From: an uncultured Mycoplasma sp.
GTDB taxonomy: Bacteria > Bacillota_I > Bacilli_A > Mycoplasmatales > Metamycoplasmataceae
NCBI GenBank assembly: GCA_947039955.1
Contig: CAMRAC010000004.1
Span: forward strand, 1-47,343
DNA length: 47,343 nt
Reading direction: 5' to 3'
In this document: piece after piece, positions 12,993 to 23,175 of the stretch
Position numbering within the stretch: position 1 is the stretch's first letter
Layout of the letters: each line of letters begins with the position of its first letter
The notes under the pieces: generated by a model
Told to the model about the DNA's origin: nothing
The model's input: the letters and a program-made list of their open reading frames with translations, nothing else
The model's database searches: none
Position numbers and translations under genes: made by a program

Positions 12993-15191
12993 ATGTTAAA
13001 AAAAGAAAATATATTTTTTCAACAAAATCTAAAAACTAGAGATGATGTTTTTGATTTTGTTGCTAATGAAGCTGTTAATTTAGGTGTAATAACTAAAACA
13101 AACAAACAAAAATTGATTAATGCTTTCATCAAAAGAGAAGAAGAATCAACCACAGGGTTTGAAGATGGTTTTGCAATACCACATGCAAGAATTAAAGAAG
13201 TCAAAAAACCTACAATTATAGTTGTACGTTGTTCAAAAGGTGTGGAATGAGCTTCAATGGATGGAAAGCCAATCAAGGTAATGATTGCTTTATTGATTCC
13301 TGAAGATCAATCATCTACAATTCACATGGACACCTTATCTAAAGTAGCAACTTTGTTATTAGATGATGATTTTAGAAAAAAAATGCACACATTGAAAACT
13401 GAAGCTACACTTTTCAATTATTTAAATACAAAAATGTATGAAGAAAAAGAAGAAGTTATTCAAACTGGAACTAAAGGACTAATTGTCGGTGTTTCAGCTT
13501 GTGCTACTGGTGTTGCACATACTTTCATGGCTAAAGAAGCTCTTGAAACAGCTGGAATTAAAATGGGATACAAAATCAAAGTTGAAACACAAGGTCAAAA
13601 AGGTGTTGAGTCTAGATTAACTGATGAGGAAATCGCGCAAGCAGAAACAATAATTATTGCCGCTGATATTTATATTGATTTAGAAAGATTTGAAGGAAAA
13701 AAATTATTAAAAGTTAATACTAATGATGCTATTAGCAAACCTGAAATGTGTATTGAAGAATCATTTACTCAAGCAATTCATGGAAATAGTGATAATGCAG
13801 TTAAGTCATCAGCTACTAAAGCAACAAGTAGTTTCCAACAATCAAAATCAAAAGTATTTATGGGTCACTTATTATCTGGTGTTTCAAGAATGATTCCTTT
13901 CATTGTATTCTCAGGAATAGTATGGGCTATCATTAATTCACTTGGATCAATTCCCGGCCTTGCTGATGATCAAGTTTATAAAATATTTAAAGGTATCTCA
14001 GAAATTGGATTTACCGTCTTTATCGCAATGATGGGGGCTTTTATTGCTGAATCTATTTCTGGAAGGGCTGGTTTTGCACCTGGGTTCATTTCCACATTCG
14101 CAGCTGCAAGTACGAGTTTCACATTTTGATGAAACATCCCCGGAATTAAAAATCCTATTCCACAGATAGAACATTTCTTCCCCAATGCTGCGGAAACTGG
14201 AGTTTCAAATGTTGGACTTTCTTTATTTGCAGCTATTATTATGGGATTCAGTGCAGGTTATTTAGTTAAATGAATTTTGACATGAAAAACTCCAAAGTTA
14301 ATCACACCAATAATTTCAATTATCTTTATTCCTGTTGTTGCAACATCAGTAATAGTATTTCCATTTATATTACTTTTATCAGGTCCTTTTGGATTTATAA
14401 TGAACTCTATAGTTTACGGACTATCTGAAGCGGCCAAAATTAATGGAGTTAACTTCTTAATTGGTTTCTTATTAGGATGTATGATCGGTTTCGATATGGG
14501 TGGACCAATCAATAAAATAGCTGGTACTTGTGCTACAGCACTAATAGTAGTTGATCCAAGATTAATGGGTTCAGTTGCAGCGGCGATACCTATTGCGCCA
14601 ATCGGTTGTGGTTTAGCTACAATATGAGGAAGAAAAAAATTCACAGAAAAAGAAAGAGCGGAAGGAGTTTCGGCTCTAGGTCTTGGATTCTTTGGAATTT
14701 CTGAAGGAGCAATACCATTTGCTGTTAATCGTCCAAAACAAGTTTTAATTGCTAACGTTATTGCTTCAGGTTTAGCTGGAGGATTATCATTCTTATTCTT
14801 TGTTGGAGGATATGTAGGAATGTGAGGTGGACCAATTACCGCTATAGTTGGTGGAGTTAGTGCCCCAATAACTGAGCTAGGAAAACTAGATCAAATAATT
14901 CCTAATGCCTTTGGTGGTTCAGGAAACGGAATGCAATACATTTCAATACTATGATTCTTCTTAACAATTATTGCTGGTTCAATTCTGCACTCAATCATAT
15001 TTGTTTTTGGAATTACTTTATCTACAAAAGAAGGTAAAACAGAATTTAATAATAAATGAAACAATTTTAGAAATAAAATTAGTTCAGCTACTGGTAAAAA
15101 AGAACAAAAAATAAAATCTGTAAAAATTAAAAACTCATTGTACTTTAAACAACAAACAGTTTTAAGAACAAATAGATTGATAAAAGGTTAA
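12993..15191 (+). CDS. fruA: PTS fructose/mannose-family transporter, EIIABC fusion
   Basis: Imports and phosphorylates a hexose using phosphate from HPr. The 732 aa fall in the order IIA-IIB-IIC. The IIA phospho-His is His64 in GFAIPHARI; the IIB phospho-Cys is Cys170 in GVSACATGVAHT; IIC starts at about residue 290 (GHLLSGVSRMIPFIV) and has multiple membrane segments with the GFDMGGPINK and GISEGAIPFA motifs of the fructose family. The immediate downstream gene is manA, and no 1-phosphofructokinase gene is next to it. This makes mannose (product mannose-6-phosphate), or both sugars, a plausible substrate; the family alone does not decide. Shine-Dalgarno AAGGAG. manA follows after four bases. 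Confidence 0.93.
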
Positions 15192-15195
15192 CAAT

Positions 15196-16107
15196 ATGAA
15201 AAAAGAAGTTATATTTTTAAATCCATACTTTGATTACAAAATATGAGGTGGAAACAAGTTAAGAGACTTTGGTTATATCGGTGAAGAAAAAATCGGTGAA
15301 GCTTTGATGATAAGTGCGCTTGAAGGAAAAGAATCTATAGCTGCTTCTGGTTTTTTCAAAGGTCAAATACTTAGCGAGATTTTTAAAAACAATAGAAACC
15401 TTTTTGGTAGCTATGAAGGTGAGTATCCATTGTTAACAAAGATAATTGACGCTAATGATGATTTAAGTGTACAAGTACACCCTAACAATGAATATGCAAT
15501 TAAGAAATTTAATAAATTAGGTAAAACGGAATGTTGATATATTTTAGATTGTCCTGAAGATGCAAAAATTGTTTATGGTTCTAAAGAAAAAGACATCAAG
15601 AAAATAGAACAATATATTAAAGATGGATCTTGAGATAAATTCTTAAAATATGAAAGTGTTAAAAAAGGTGATGTTGTTTATGTACCATCTGGAACAATTC
15701 ACGCAATCACAAAAGGGATCCTGACTTATGAAATTCAACAATCTTCAGATTTAACTTTCAGATTATTTGATTACAATAGAATTGAAAATGATGGAAACCC
15801 TAGAGAACTACATATTGAAGATTCATTAAACTGTATTGAAGTGAATGATGATTTAAAAGTTATTCCTTCTTTTGATGGTTTAATTATTGATTCAGAAATC
15901 TTTAAACTAAGAAAAGAAACAATTAAAGGTTTAAAAACACTTCATATACCTAATGCTTACTGATTAGAATGTTTAATCATTAGTGGTAGCGGAACAATTA
16001 ATGGAGAAGCTATTAAAAAAGGTGATGCTTTTATAATCACTCATAACAATCACGCTGACATAAATGGAGACTTAGAAGTTTTAATAGGTTATATTGAAAC
16101 TAATTAG
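15196..16107 (+). CDS. manA: Mannose-6-phosphate isomerase, class I
   Basis: Zinc enzyme interconverting mannose-6-phosphate and fructose-6-phosphate. At 303 aa it is the short Bacillus-type form. It starts with the family signature NPYFDYKIWGG (Trp from TGA). Metal ligands are visible as Gln93 and His95 in VQVHPNN, Glu112, and His169 in SGTIHAI. The C-terminal cupin half is present (SGSGTINGEAIKKGDAF). It begins four bases after the PTS gene and must be cotranslated or cotranscribed with it, linking import of mannose to glycolysis. Confidence 0.95.
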
Positions 16108-16114
16108 TTTGGTA

Positions 16115-16120
16115 TATAAT
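16115..16120 (+). promoter_or_regulatory. -10 box of the coiled-coil repeat gene
   Basis: TATAAT just after the manA stop, 49 bases before the ATG at 16170. Confidence 0.55.
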
Positions 16121-16169
16121 TTTAAATAGAGATAAGTTAAAAACTTAAAGTGAAAGACGGTAATTACAC

Positions 16170-16682
16170 ATGGAAGATAAAGCAAAAGAAGAATTAGAAG
16201 TTAACAAAGAAGTTAAAAAACAAGAAAAAGAATTAGAAGTTAAAAAACCTGAAAAAGAATTAGAAGTTAAAAAACCTGAAAAAGAATTAGAAGTTAAAAA
16301 ACCTGAAAAAGAATTAGAAGTTAAAAAACAAGAAAAAGAATTAGAAGTTAAAAAAGAAGTAAAAACTGAAGAAAAAAATTTAGATAATACAAATCTTATA
16401 TCACCTAAAAAACAATACAAAAGATTGGGATCAGAAAATAAAAAGATCGCAAAGTTATTAAAGAAAATATTAAAACACATCAAGTATTTAGATAAAGAAA
16501 TTGTTTATTTCAAGAAGTTTGAGAAAAAGAATCCAAATTTAGGTGAAACACTAGATTTGCTTATGACCAATTTTACAGATACTCTTGTAAATTTAAAAAA
16601 TGAACGTGATTTGATGGAACAAAAACATTTAGATAACAAAATTTCAATAGATAAACTAAAAGACGAAGCTCAAAAACAATAA
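16170..16682 (+). CDS. Coiled-coil protein with tandem nine-residue repeats
   Basis: A 170-aa, highly charged, soluble protein with no membrane segment. Residues about 8-65 are a tandem nonapeptide repeat of the form E-L-E-V-K-K-P/Q-E-K. The rest (from SENKKIAKLLKK to the C-terminus) is a predicted long helix with spaced Leu/Ile. No known family is recognised; the layout suggests a structural or scaffolding coiled-coil protein. The start has only a weak Shine-Dalgarno sequence (GAAAGACGG). The stop abuts the convergent tyrS stop with no spacer. The repeat DNA is near-identical, so copy number may vary between strains. Confidence 0.8.
   Translation: MEDKAKEELEVNKEVKKQEKELEVKKPEKELEVKKPEKELEVKKPEKELEVKKQEKELEVKKEVKTEEKNLDNTNLISPKKQYKRLGSENKKIAKLLKKILKHIKYLDKEIVYFKKFEKKNPNLGETLDLLMTNFTDTLVNLKNERDLMEQKHLDNKISIDKLKDEAQKQ
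16191..16364 (+). repeat. 27-bp tandem repeats inside the coiled-coil gene
   Basis: Five copies start at 16230, 16257, 16284, 16311 and 16338 at an exact 27-base period. A longer 39-base variant starts at 16191. The three middle units are identical and carry CCT (Pro); the fourth has CAA (Gln). The unit length is a multiple of three, so gain or loss keeps the frame. Confidence 0.95.
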
Positions 16683-17924
<1,242 letters not shown>

Positions 17925-17950
17925 TTTGTTTCCTTTTTGTTTTTTTGTTT

Positions 17951-18532
17951 TTAAAATGTATATTCTTCTAGTTTATTTTTATTATCAATCTTAATAATTC
18001 CTTCTTTAACAATTCCTAATGACTTATAAGAACAAATCATACCTTTAGATTCACTTCCCATTACTTTAGATTCAGTTATAACCATCCCTGTTGCTAAAAA
18101 GGCTTTATTTGTAGCAAATAGGTGATAATCTCCAGGTTTTAAGTTATCAAGGTTTGTAACTATAGGTAAAGTTTCGTTATTTATTTTTACTGAAAGAATT
18201 TTAAGTTTTTCACTTTTTGGGTGGTTTTCAATATTTTCTATTAATCCTGTCTTAAAAAATGAATTATTTTTTACATTTTTCATTTCTGTTGGAAATTTTT
18301 TAGATATTTTGTTGAAATTTAGGTCTGAAAAGCTATGATAGCCCTCTGATATATCCTTAAAATCTTCTTTATAATTGAAAATATTTATCCCAACTAGTTC
18401 GTTATTTCCATAAATAAAAACATAATTTTCTTTAGTTATTGATTCGATTTCTCCCGAAAATGCACTAAAAATTATAATTAAATTTTGCTTATTTTCGAAA
18501 ATTTCATTGCTTGTAGTTATTGAAATAGACAT
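17951..18532 (-). CDS. YtpR-type protein with EMAP-II-like tRNA-binding domain
   Basis: A 193-aa protein. The C-terminal ~100 residues form an OB-fold tRNA-binding domain, shown by [21 protein letters not shown] and the family tail motif [17 protein letters not shown]. The same domain occurs at the N-terminus of PheRS beta, the C-terminus of MetRS and in free-standing YtpR. The N-terminal 90 residues are the YtpR-like extension. Location just upstream of tyrS fits a role in tRNA handling, but biochemical function is not established from sequence. TATAAT lies 7 bases before the ATG, and no Shine-Dalgarno sequence is seen. Confidence 0.88.
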   Translation of the reverse strand: MSISITTSNEIFENKQNLIIIFSAFSGEIESITKENYVFIYGNNELVGINIFNYKEDFKDISEGYHSFSDLNFNKISKKFPTEMKNVKNNSFFKTGLIENIENHPKSEKLKILSVKINNETLPIVTNLDNLKPGDYHLFATNKAFLATGMVITESKVMGSESKGMICSYKSLGIVKEGIIKIDNKNKLEEYTF

Positions 18533-18539
18533 ATGAAAT

Positions 18540-18545
18540 ATTATA
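18540..18545 (-). promoter_or_regulatory. -10 box of ytpR-tyrS (leaderless type)
   Basis: TATAAT on the minus strand, 7 bases before the ATG at 18532. Confidence 0.6.
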
Positions 18546-18579
18546 ATAGAAAACTTTTAATAAAATGAATTTTTATCTT

Positions 18580-18585
18580 TATAAT
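18580..18585 (+). promoter_or_regulatory. -10 box of the deoxynucleoside kinase operon
   Basis: TATAAT about 38 bases before the ATG at 18624; the leader contains CGGAGAA as a Shine-Dalgarno sequence. Confidence 0.55.
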
Positions 18586-18623
18586 TTAAGAATAAATAAT
18601 TAAATATAAGAATCGGAGAACCC

Positions 18624-19298
18624 ATGTTGGAAAATAAATTTCAAAAAATAAAAGTATCTAATAGCTATGCTATTGGAGGCATGATAGGTGCTGGAAAATC
18701 CACACTAACAAGAGCTTTGGCTGAAGAAATTAATGCGGATGTGGTTTTTGAACTAAATGAAAATGATAAATTACAGAATTTACTACTTGAAAAGCTATAT
18801 GAAGGAGATAAAACATCTGCAATCGCCTTCCAAGTCTACTTCTTTTGCTCAAGATTTGATAATTACAGAAATGGAATTACAAATAACAACTTAACTGTTT
18901 TTGACAGAACAATTTTTGAAGATAGGTTATTTGCTCACCAAAATATGACATCAGATCCTATTTTATTTGGTTTTTATGACAATATGTGACATGAGAAAGT
19001 AAAAGAGTTGATTTATTCTGTAGGAGTGCCTAAACTTTACATCATTTTGGATTTAAAATGAGAAGAATTTAAAGATAGAATTTTCAGAAGAGGAAGAAAA
19101 TCAGAAGTTGATAATTTTTCTAAAAATGAAGTTTACTTCAAAGCTATTCACCATATCTACTTAAATTATCTTGAAGATGTTTGTAAAGTTTATGGGATTA
19201 ATTATATTGTTATTGATGCATCTCAAACAACAGAACAACAAATCCACATCATTAAAAAGAAAATTAAGAAAGATGGACTGGAAGAAACAATTAAATAA
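18624..19298 (+). CDS. Deoxynucleoside kinase
   Basis: Salvage enzyme phosphorylating deoxynucleosides (deoxyadenosine/deoxyguanosine/deoxycytidine type) with ATP. The 224-aa protein has a P-loop GGMIGAGKSTL at residues 18-28, the DRT (DRS-type) catalytic motif in VFDRTIFEDRLFA, and an Arg-rich LID (RIFRRGRKSEVDNF). These define the dNK family common in mycoplasmas, which cannot make nucleotides de novo. Base specificity cannot be assigned. The stop overlaps the start of the next gene (TAATG), so the two are translationally coupled. Confidence 0.93.
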
Positions 19299-20098
19299 TG
19301 ATTGAAGTATTAAAAAACAAAGTTGGTACATACAAATTTAAAGGTGCTCAAAATGAATCTAAAGGAACAATTGTTTTTATTCATGGATTTGCCACTAATA
19401 GTGATTATCATGATGAAATGGCGGAAAGATTCGATAGATATGACTATTATGCTTTTGAACTTCCTGGTCACGGTTATACAAAGTTTGAAAAAAATTCAAA
19501 AATTGATTTAGTCGTTTTTACAGATTATTGTATTGCCATGATTGAAGAATTAGAACTAAAAAATATAATTTTACTAGGTCACTCAATGGGTGGTAGTATC
19601 GCTATGAGAGTAACGAATATTATTAAAGAAAAAATTCAAAAATTAATTTTAGTAACTCCAATGAATTCTTCAATTACTCCTTATTCATTAAAAATGTTCT
19701 TTATGTTTACTCCTAAAAGTTTTAATAAAACTTTAGCTTTGAATAATGTTCTATATAAAGATTTAACTAAAACTATTAATTTAAATATTGAACATTACAT
19801 AAACAAAGAGCATGAATATCAAGTCTCACATATTGATTTTTTTAGAAAATTGAAATGAAAAATTTACAGTATTAAAAATATGAAAAATTGTTTAAAAGCC
19901 GAAAAAACTCTATCAACTCCAACACTATTAATAGTAGGAGAATTTGATAGAACTATTAATTACAAATCTGCAATTAGAGCTATTAAGAAATCTAACAAAC
20001 CTTATATCCAAGTATCAATATTCAGAAACTCTTCTCACCTTCCATTTAAAGAAGAAGAAGATAAATACTATAAAGAAGTTGTTGACTATATAGAATAA
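19298..20098 (+). CDS. Alpha/beta-hydrolase (esterase/lysophospholipase-like)
   Basis: A 266-aa serine hydrolase, reading through one TGA. The oxyanion-hole region is FIHGFATNSD, the nucleophile elbow is GHSMGG, the acid is in GEFDRTI and the histidine in NSSHLPF, all in the standard order. Similar mycoplasma proteins are annotated as lipases, esterases or proline iminopeptidases; the substrate is unknown. There is no signal peptide, so it is probably cytoplasmic. The ATG overlaps the kinase stop by one base. A terminator follows three bases after the stop. Confidence 0.9.
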
Positions 20099-20100
20099 TT

Positions 20101-20130
20101 ACAAAAAGGCTTCGTCAGTGCCTTTTTGTC
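20101..20130. terminator. Bidirectional terminator
   Basis: A perfect 10-bp stem (ACAAAAAGGC with its complement) and a 9-base loop, with T-runs on either strand. It separates the hydrolase gene from the convergent double-glycine peptide gene. Confidence 0.9.
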
Positions 20131-20156
20131 ATCCACCTATATGATGATGTTTTTCG

Positions 20157-20402
20157 TTAATTTATAAAGTGTATTTTTGATATTGAATCAGATTTGTCTT
20201 GGTGTGTTTCTCATTTAGTAACTGTTCCGTCTTTGCCCTTAACTTCTCCTTTGTCACTAAACAATAATTTAAATGATGAAACTAAAGAAGTCACTGCCGG
20301 AATAATTATTGGTAAAAGAGATCCGAGAATTGCTATAGCACTTCCTCCATAGATTTGTGATGATTGATTATCTGTCATTTTTGTAAATCCTTTTGTGGTC
20401 AT
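20157..20402 (-). CDS. Double-glycine-leader peptide, bacteriocin/pheromone-like
   Basis: An 81-aa protein; one TGA must be read as Trp to reach the stop at 20157. The first 20 residues look like a class II bacteriocin or ComC-type leader: a hydrophobic residue, then FTKMTDNQSSQIYGG, matching the F-x-x-hydrophobic-(T/S)-x-x-x-L-x-x-I-x-GG pattern with Gly19-Gly20 as cleavage site. The predicted mature peptide (61 aa) has a hydrophobic helix (IAILGSLLPIIIPAVTSLV) and a polar, charged tail. An AAAGGAGGT Shine-Dalgarno sequence four bases before ATG 20402 decides the start; a TTG at 20417 lies upstream of that site. No C39-peptidase exporter or immunity gene is in this window. A membrane peptide of another kind with a chance GG is the main alternative. 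Confidence 0.7.
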
Positions 20403-20405
20403 ATT

Positions 20406-20442
20406 ACCTCCTTTCAAACTTATATTCCTAAAAGGTGGAGGT
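20406..20442 (-). promoter_or_regulatory. Possible Shine-Dalgarno-sequestering hairpin
   Basis: ACCTCC in the 5' leader (20442-20437) is complementary to GGAGGT of the Shine-Dalgarno sequence (20411-20406), with a 25-base loop. CCTTT next to it could alternatively pair with AAAGG. Pairing would hide the ribosome-binding site of the double-glycine peptide. Confidence 0.4.
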
Positions 20443-20547
20443 ATAATTACTAAAAAGATAAACTTGTGATAAATCCTTTAATATTCCAAGGTGAATTACT
20501 ATTTTAAAATAAATTAAATAAATTTCACTAATTCTCTCACAACTCTT

Positions 20548-20553
20548 TATAAT
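20548..20553 (+). promoter_or_regulatory. -10 box of holA (leaderless type)
   Basis: TATAAT ends 7 bases before the ATG, with no Shine-Dalgarno sequence between. Confidence 0.6.
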
Positions 20554-20560
20554 TAAAAAT

Positions 20561-21487
20561 ATGTATTTTATTTATGGTGAAGAATTATTTTTAATTGATA
20601 AACAAATTAAAAAAATAATAAAACAAAACGCTGATGCAAAATCAATTTTTTTTGATGCTAATTCTACTATATATGAAGCTATAAATGAAATCAATACATT
20701 CTCAATCTTTGATCATAAAAAAATCCTTATCTTTAAAGATTTTTACTTATTAACTAAGTCTAATGCCGCTCATGATAACGAAATTATTAACTCTATTAAA
20801 AACATGAATGAAAACATTATCTTGATCTTCACTTATTCAGATGCAAAACCAAAAGCACAAACACCTTTGTTTAAATATTTACTAAAAGAAATGCAAGCAA
20901 TTGAAGTTAAGAAATATACACAAATGCAATTGGCAACCATTATTAGAGAAATTGTTATTTCTAAAAGTGGATCAATTTCAAACATTAATTCAATTCTTCT
21001 TTCAACTAAATTACCTAATGATTTAAACCTAATCATTAGAGAAATTGACAAGCTGCTAATGGAAGACAAAGAAATAACAAAAGAAATGATATATGACTCT
21101 GTTTCAAAATATAACTCTAATAATATCTTTGAATTTATTAATTCATTTCAAGAGGGTGATGTTTCAGGTCTTTTCAGAAGTTATAAAGAAAGAGTGGATA
21201 ATGGTGAATCTATCATCAACCTAATGTCACAACTTTCTAATAGTCTAATACTTTGTAGCACAATACATTCTTATAAAGCTTCAAGAATGAGAATTGAAGA
21301 AATTGCAGAGGAAATGAAGATTCATATCTTTAGAATTAAAAAAGCCAATACATTATTGAAAACATTAACCTTCAAAAGAGTTGAAATATTAATTGAAATG
21401 TTGTCAGAATTAGATACAAAAATTAAAAGTGGAGAAATCAATGAAGTCATTGGTTTTGAAAAACTTCTTTTGGAAATAGTGCGTTAA
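20561..21487 (+). CDS. holA: DNA polymerase III delta subunit
   Basis: Clamp-loader subunit that opens the beta clamp. The 308-aa protein begins MYFIYGEELFLIDKQIKKI, the typical HolA start. It has ATPase-like fold segments (ILIFKDFYLL; NENIILIFTYSDAKPK), a helical lid (LIIREIDKLLM) and the C-terminal collar helices (FEFINSFQEGD; GFEKLLLEIV). No P-loop is present, as expected for delta. It lies divergently from the small peptide gene and has its own TATAAT at 20548. The GH13-like gene starts 17 bases after its stop with its own promoter. Confidence 0.92.
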   Translation: MYFIYGEELFLIDKQIKKIIKQNADAKSIFFDANSTIYEAINEINTFSIFDHKKILIFKDFYLLTKSNAAHDNEIINSIKNMNENIILIFTYSDAKPKAQTPLFKYLLKEMQAIEVKKYTQMQLATIIREIVISKSGSISNINSILLSTKLPNDLNLIIREIDKLLMEDKEITKEMIYDSVSKYNSNNIFEFINSFQEGDVSGLFRSYKERVDNGESIINLMSQLSNSLILCSTIHSYKASRMRIEEIAEEMKIHIFRIKKANTLLKTLTFKRVEILIEMLSELDTKIKSGEINEVIGFEKLLLEIVR

Positions 21488-21492
21488 TTTTG

Positions 21493-21498
21493 TATAAT
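21493..21498 (+). promoter_or_regulatory. -10 box of the GH13-like gene (leaderless type)
   Basis: TATAAT in the 17-base gap after holA, ending 6 bases before the ATG. Confidence 0.6.
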
Positions 21499-21504
21499 TT
21501 TTAA

Positions 21505-23046
21505 ATGTTAAAGAATCATAATACTAAGAGAATATTTTATGAGTTAAATCCATTATTTTTTTATGATCATAATGGTGATGGTTTTGGTGACTTTGATGGA
21601 ATTTCGGAAAAAATTAACTACTTTTCTTTTATGGGAGTTGACTGTGTAATCATTCCTGATATATTCAATAATTACAACTCATTACTTTTCAGTTCGTTTA
21701 TAAATTTAAAGAACAAATACGGAAATACAGAAGCATTAAAAAAAATGATTGATAAATTTAAAGAAAAGAAAATTGATTTTGCAGTTGAGATAAATATTAA
21801 AGATATTAAAAAATCAATGTTATTTTCAGCTGACGGAACAATTAATCATGGTGAATTACAAGAATCATCTAAAGCCTTCTTTCTAGACAAAAATCAATCA
21901 GAGAATCAATCAGAAAACTTTAACTCTCGTGCTACCTTAGAAGCCTTTACTAAGATTATTAAATTCTGAACATCTTTCGATGTTACTAATTTTGTTTTTG
22001 TAAACTTTGAAAACTTATTTAATAAAAATGAAGTTTTTAGTAATCTGACAATGGAACAACTACAACAACTTTATAAGATTGCAAAAGATATTGATTCAAC
22101 AATTACAATCATTGTAAAATCAGCGGGATTAGCACAAATAAATATCACTGAATGTTTAGATCCGAATAATCGTGCAGCGGATTTATTTATTGATACTTCA
22201 TATTCATTAATTGGAACACATCCAAAATATGCAAATGATAAGATTGATAAATTTAAACCTATTAAGTTGTTCAAAAAAATCAATCAAGTAGTGAAGTCAG
22301 AAAACGCAAAAGACAATATTGTTATGTCTCTAGGTTCTTCCCTTTCAGGAAGAATAAACTCTAGATGAGGAAACGAACAATCTTCAAATGCTTTAGCTGC
22401 TAAAGCATTGATGACAATATCACTTGCCTCTACTTCTTCGTCACTAATTTATTATGGTGATGAATTAGGAATGTTAAAAACTGATATTAAAGAAAACTTG
22501 CACTTCAATGATATTTATGCAATTGAAAGAAAGAGAAATATGCAATCTGAAGGACAAAATCAAAAAGACTTCTTCACTGCTCAACAATATTTATCACCAA
22601 TTAACACGCAATCATTATTCCAATGAGACAAAACTAAGAATGGTGGTTTTTCAAGTGGTGATGTAACAATTAGGCAAGTATCAAAAACATATAAAGAAAT
22701 AAATGTAGCCAATCAATATTACAATCATGATTCACCATTATATTACTTAAAGAAATTCATTGAATTTATTAAAAATCCAATTTATAGACATTTTTTCAAT
22801 AGCACTAAAACAAATATGACCGTTCACTTAATTTCAAAAAGTGTTATTAAGTACATTCTTCAATTTGGAGATGAAAAACTTTTTATTTTTATTAACATAA
22901 GTATAAATTGAAAAAGAATTAAAATTAGTGATAAATTAGGAGTTGTTTTAAGTAATTATTCAAAAAAAACTTATAATAATAAAATAAAGATGTTAGCCCC
23001 TTATGAAGCTGTCATTTTATTCTCAAAAAAGGAATATAATCAATAA
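21505..23046 (+). CDS. Catalytically dead alpha-amylase-family (GH13) protein
   Basis: A 513-aa homologue of oligo-1,6-glucosidase/trehalose-6-phosphate hydrolase. The N-terminal barrel strand and Ca-loop are conserved (FYDHNGDGFGDFDGISEKI), as is the late barrel motif SLIYYGDELGM. All three catalytic acids are replaced: the FR-x-D nucleophile motif reads FVFV (Val164, Val166); the Glu of the TVGE motif is Ser206 in IIVKSAG; the NHDQPRIVSR motif reads SSLSGRINSR (Leu280 for Asp, Ser279 for His). Flanking Arg/Gly positions stay aligned, so this is not a frameshift. The frame is intact with TGA as Trp. I infer a non-enzymatic role, for example sugar binding or regulation, or early decay. Confidence 0.85.
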
Positions 23047-23051
23047 TTATT

Positions 23052-23060
23052 TGTTATAAT
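23052..23060 (+). promoter_or_regulatory. Extended -10 promoter of rplJ-rplL
   Basis: TGTTATAAT sits five bases after the upstream stop; transcription would start about 23067, at the first stem of the leader. Confidence 0.65.
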
Positions 23061-23061
23061 T

Positions 23062-23160
23062 ATTTTACAATACATCAAGAAAGTAACTGTGAAAACTTAA
23101 TTCGTTACCTAGTGTATAGCTTTATTATTAAAATAAAGATCGAGTATTGTACAAAAAAAA
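23062..23160 (+). ncRNA. L10-type ribosomal protein leader
   Basis: The 5' leader can fold with an outer stem TACAATAC (23066-23073) pairing GTATTGTA (23144-23151). Two inner stems are GTAAC/GTTAC (23083-23087 with 23104-23108) and CTTTATT/AATAAAG (23120-23126 with 23132-23138). This three-way arrangement is that of the L10(L12)4-binding autoregulatory leader found before rplJ-rplL in Firmicutes. Confidence 0.8.
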
Positions 23161-23175
23161 TTAGAGAGGGGTATT

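Noticed and set aside
16191-16364. CRISPR array
   Set aside because: Repeats are directly adjacent with no spacers and encode a regular peptide repeat.
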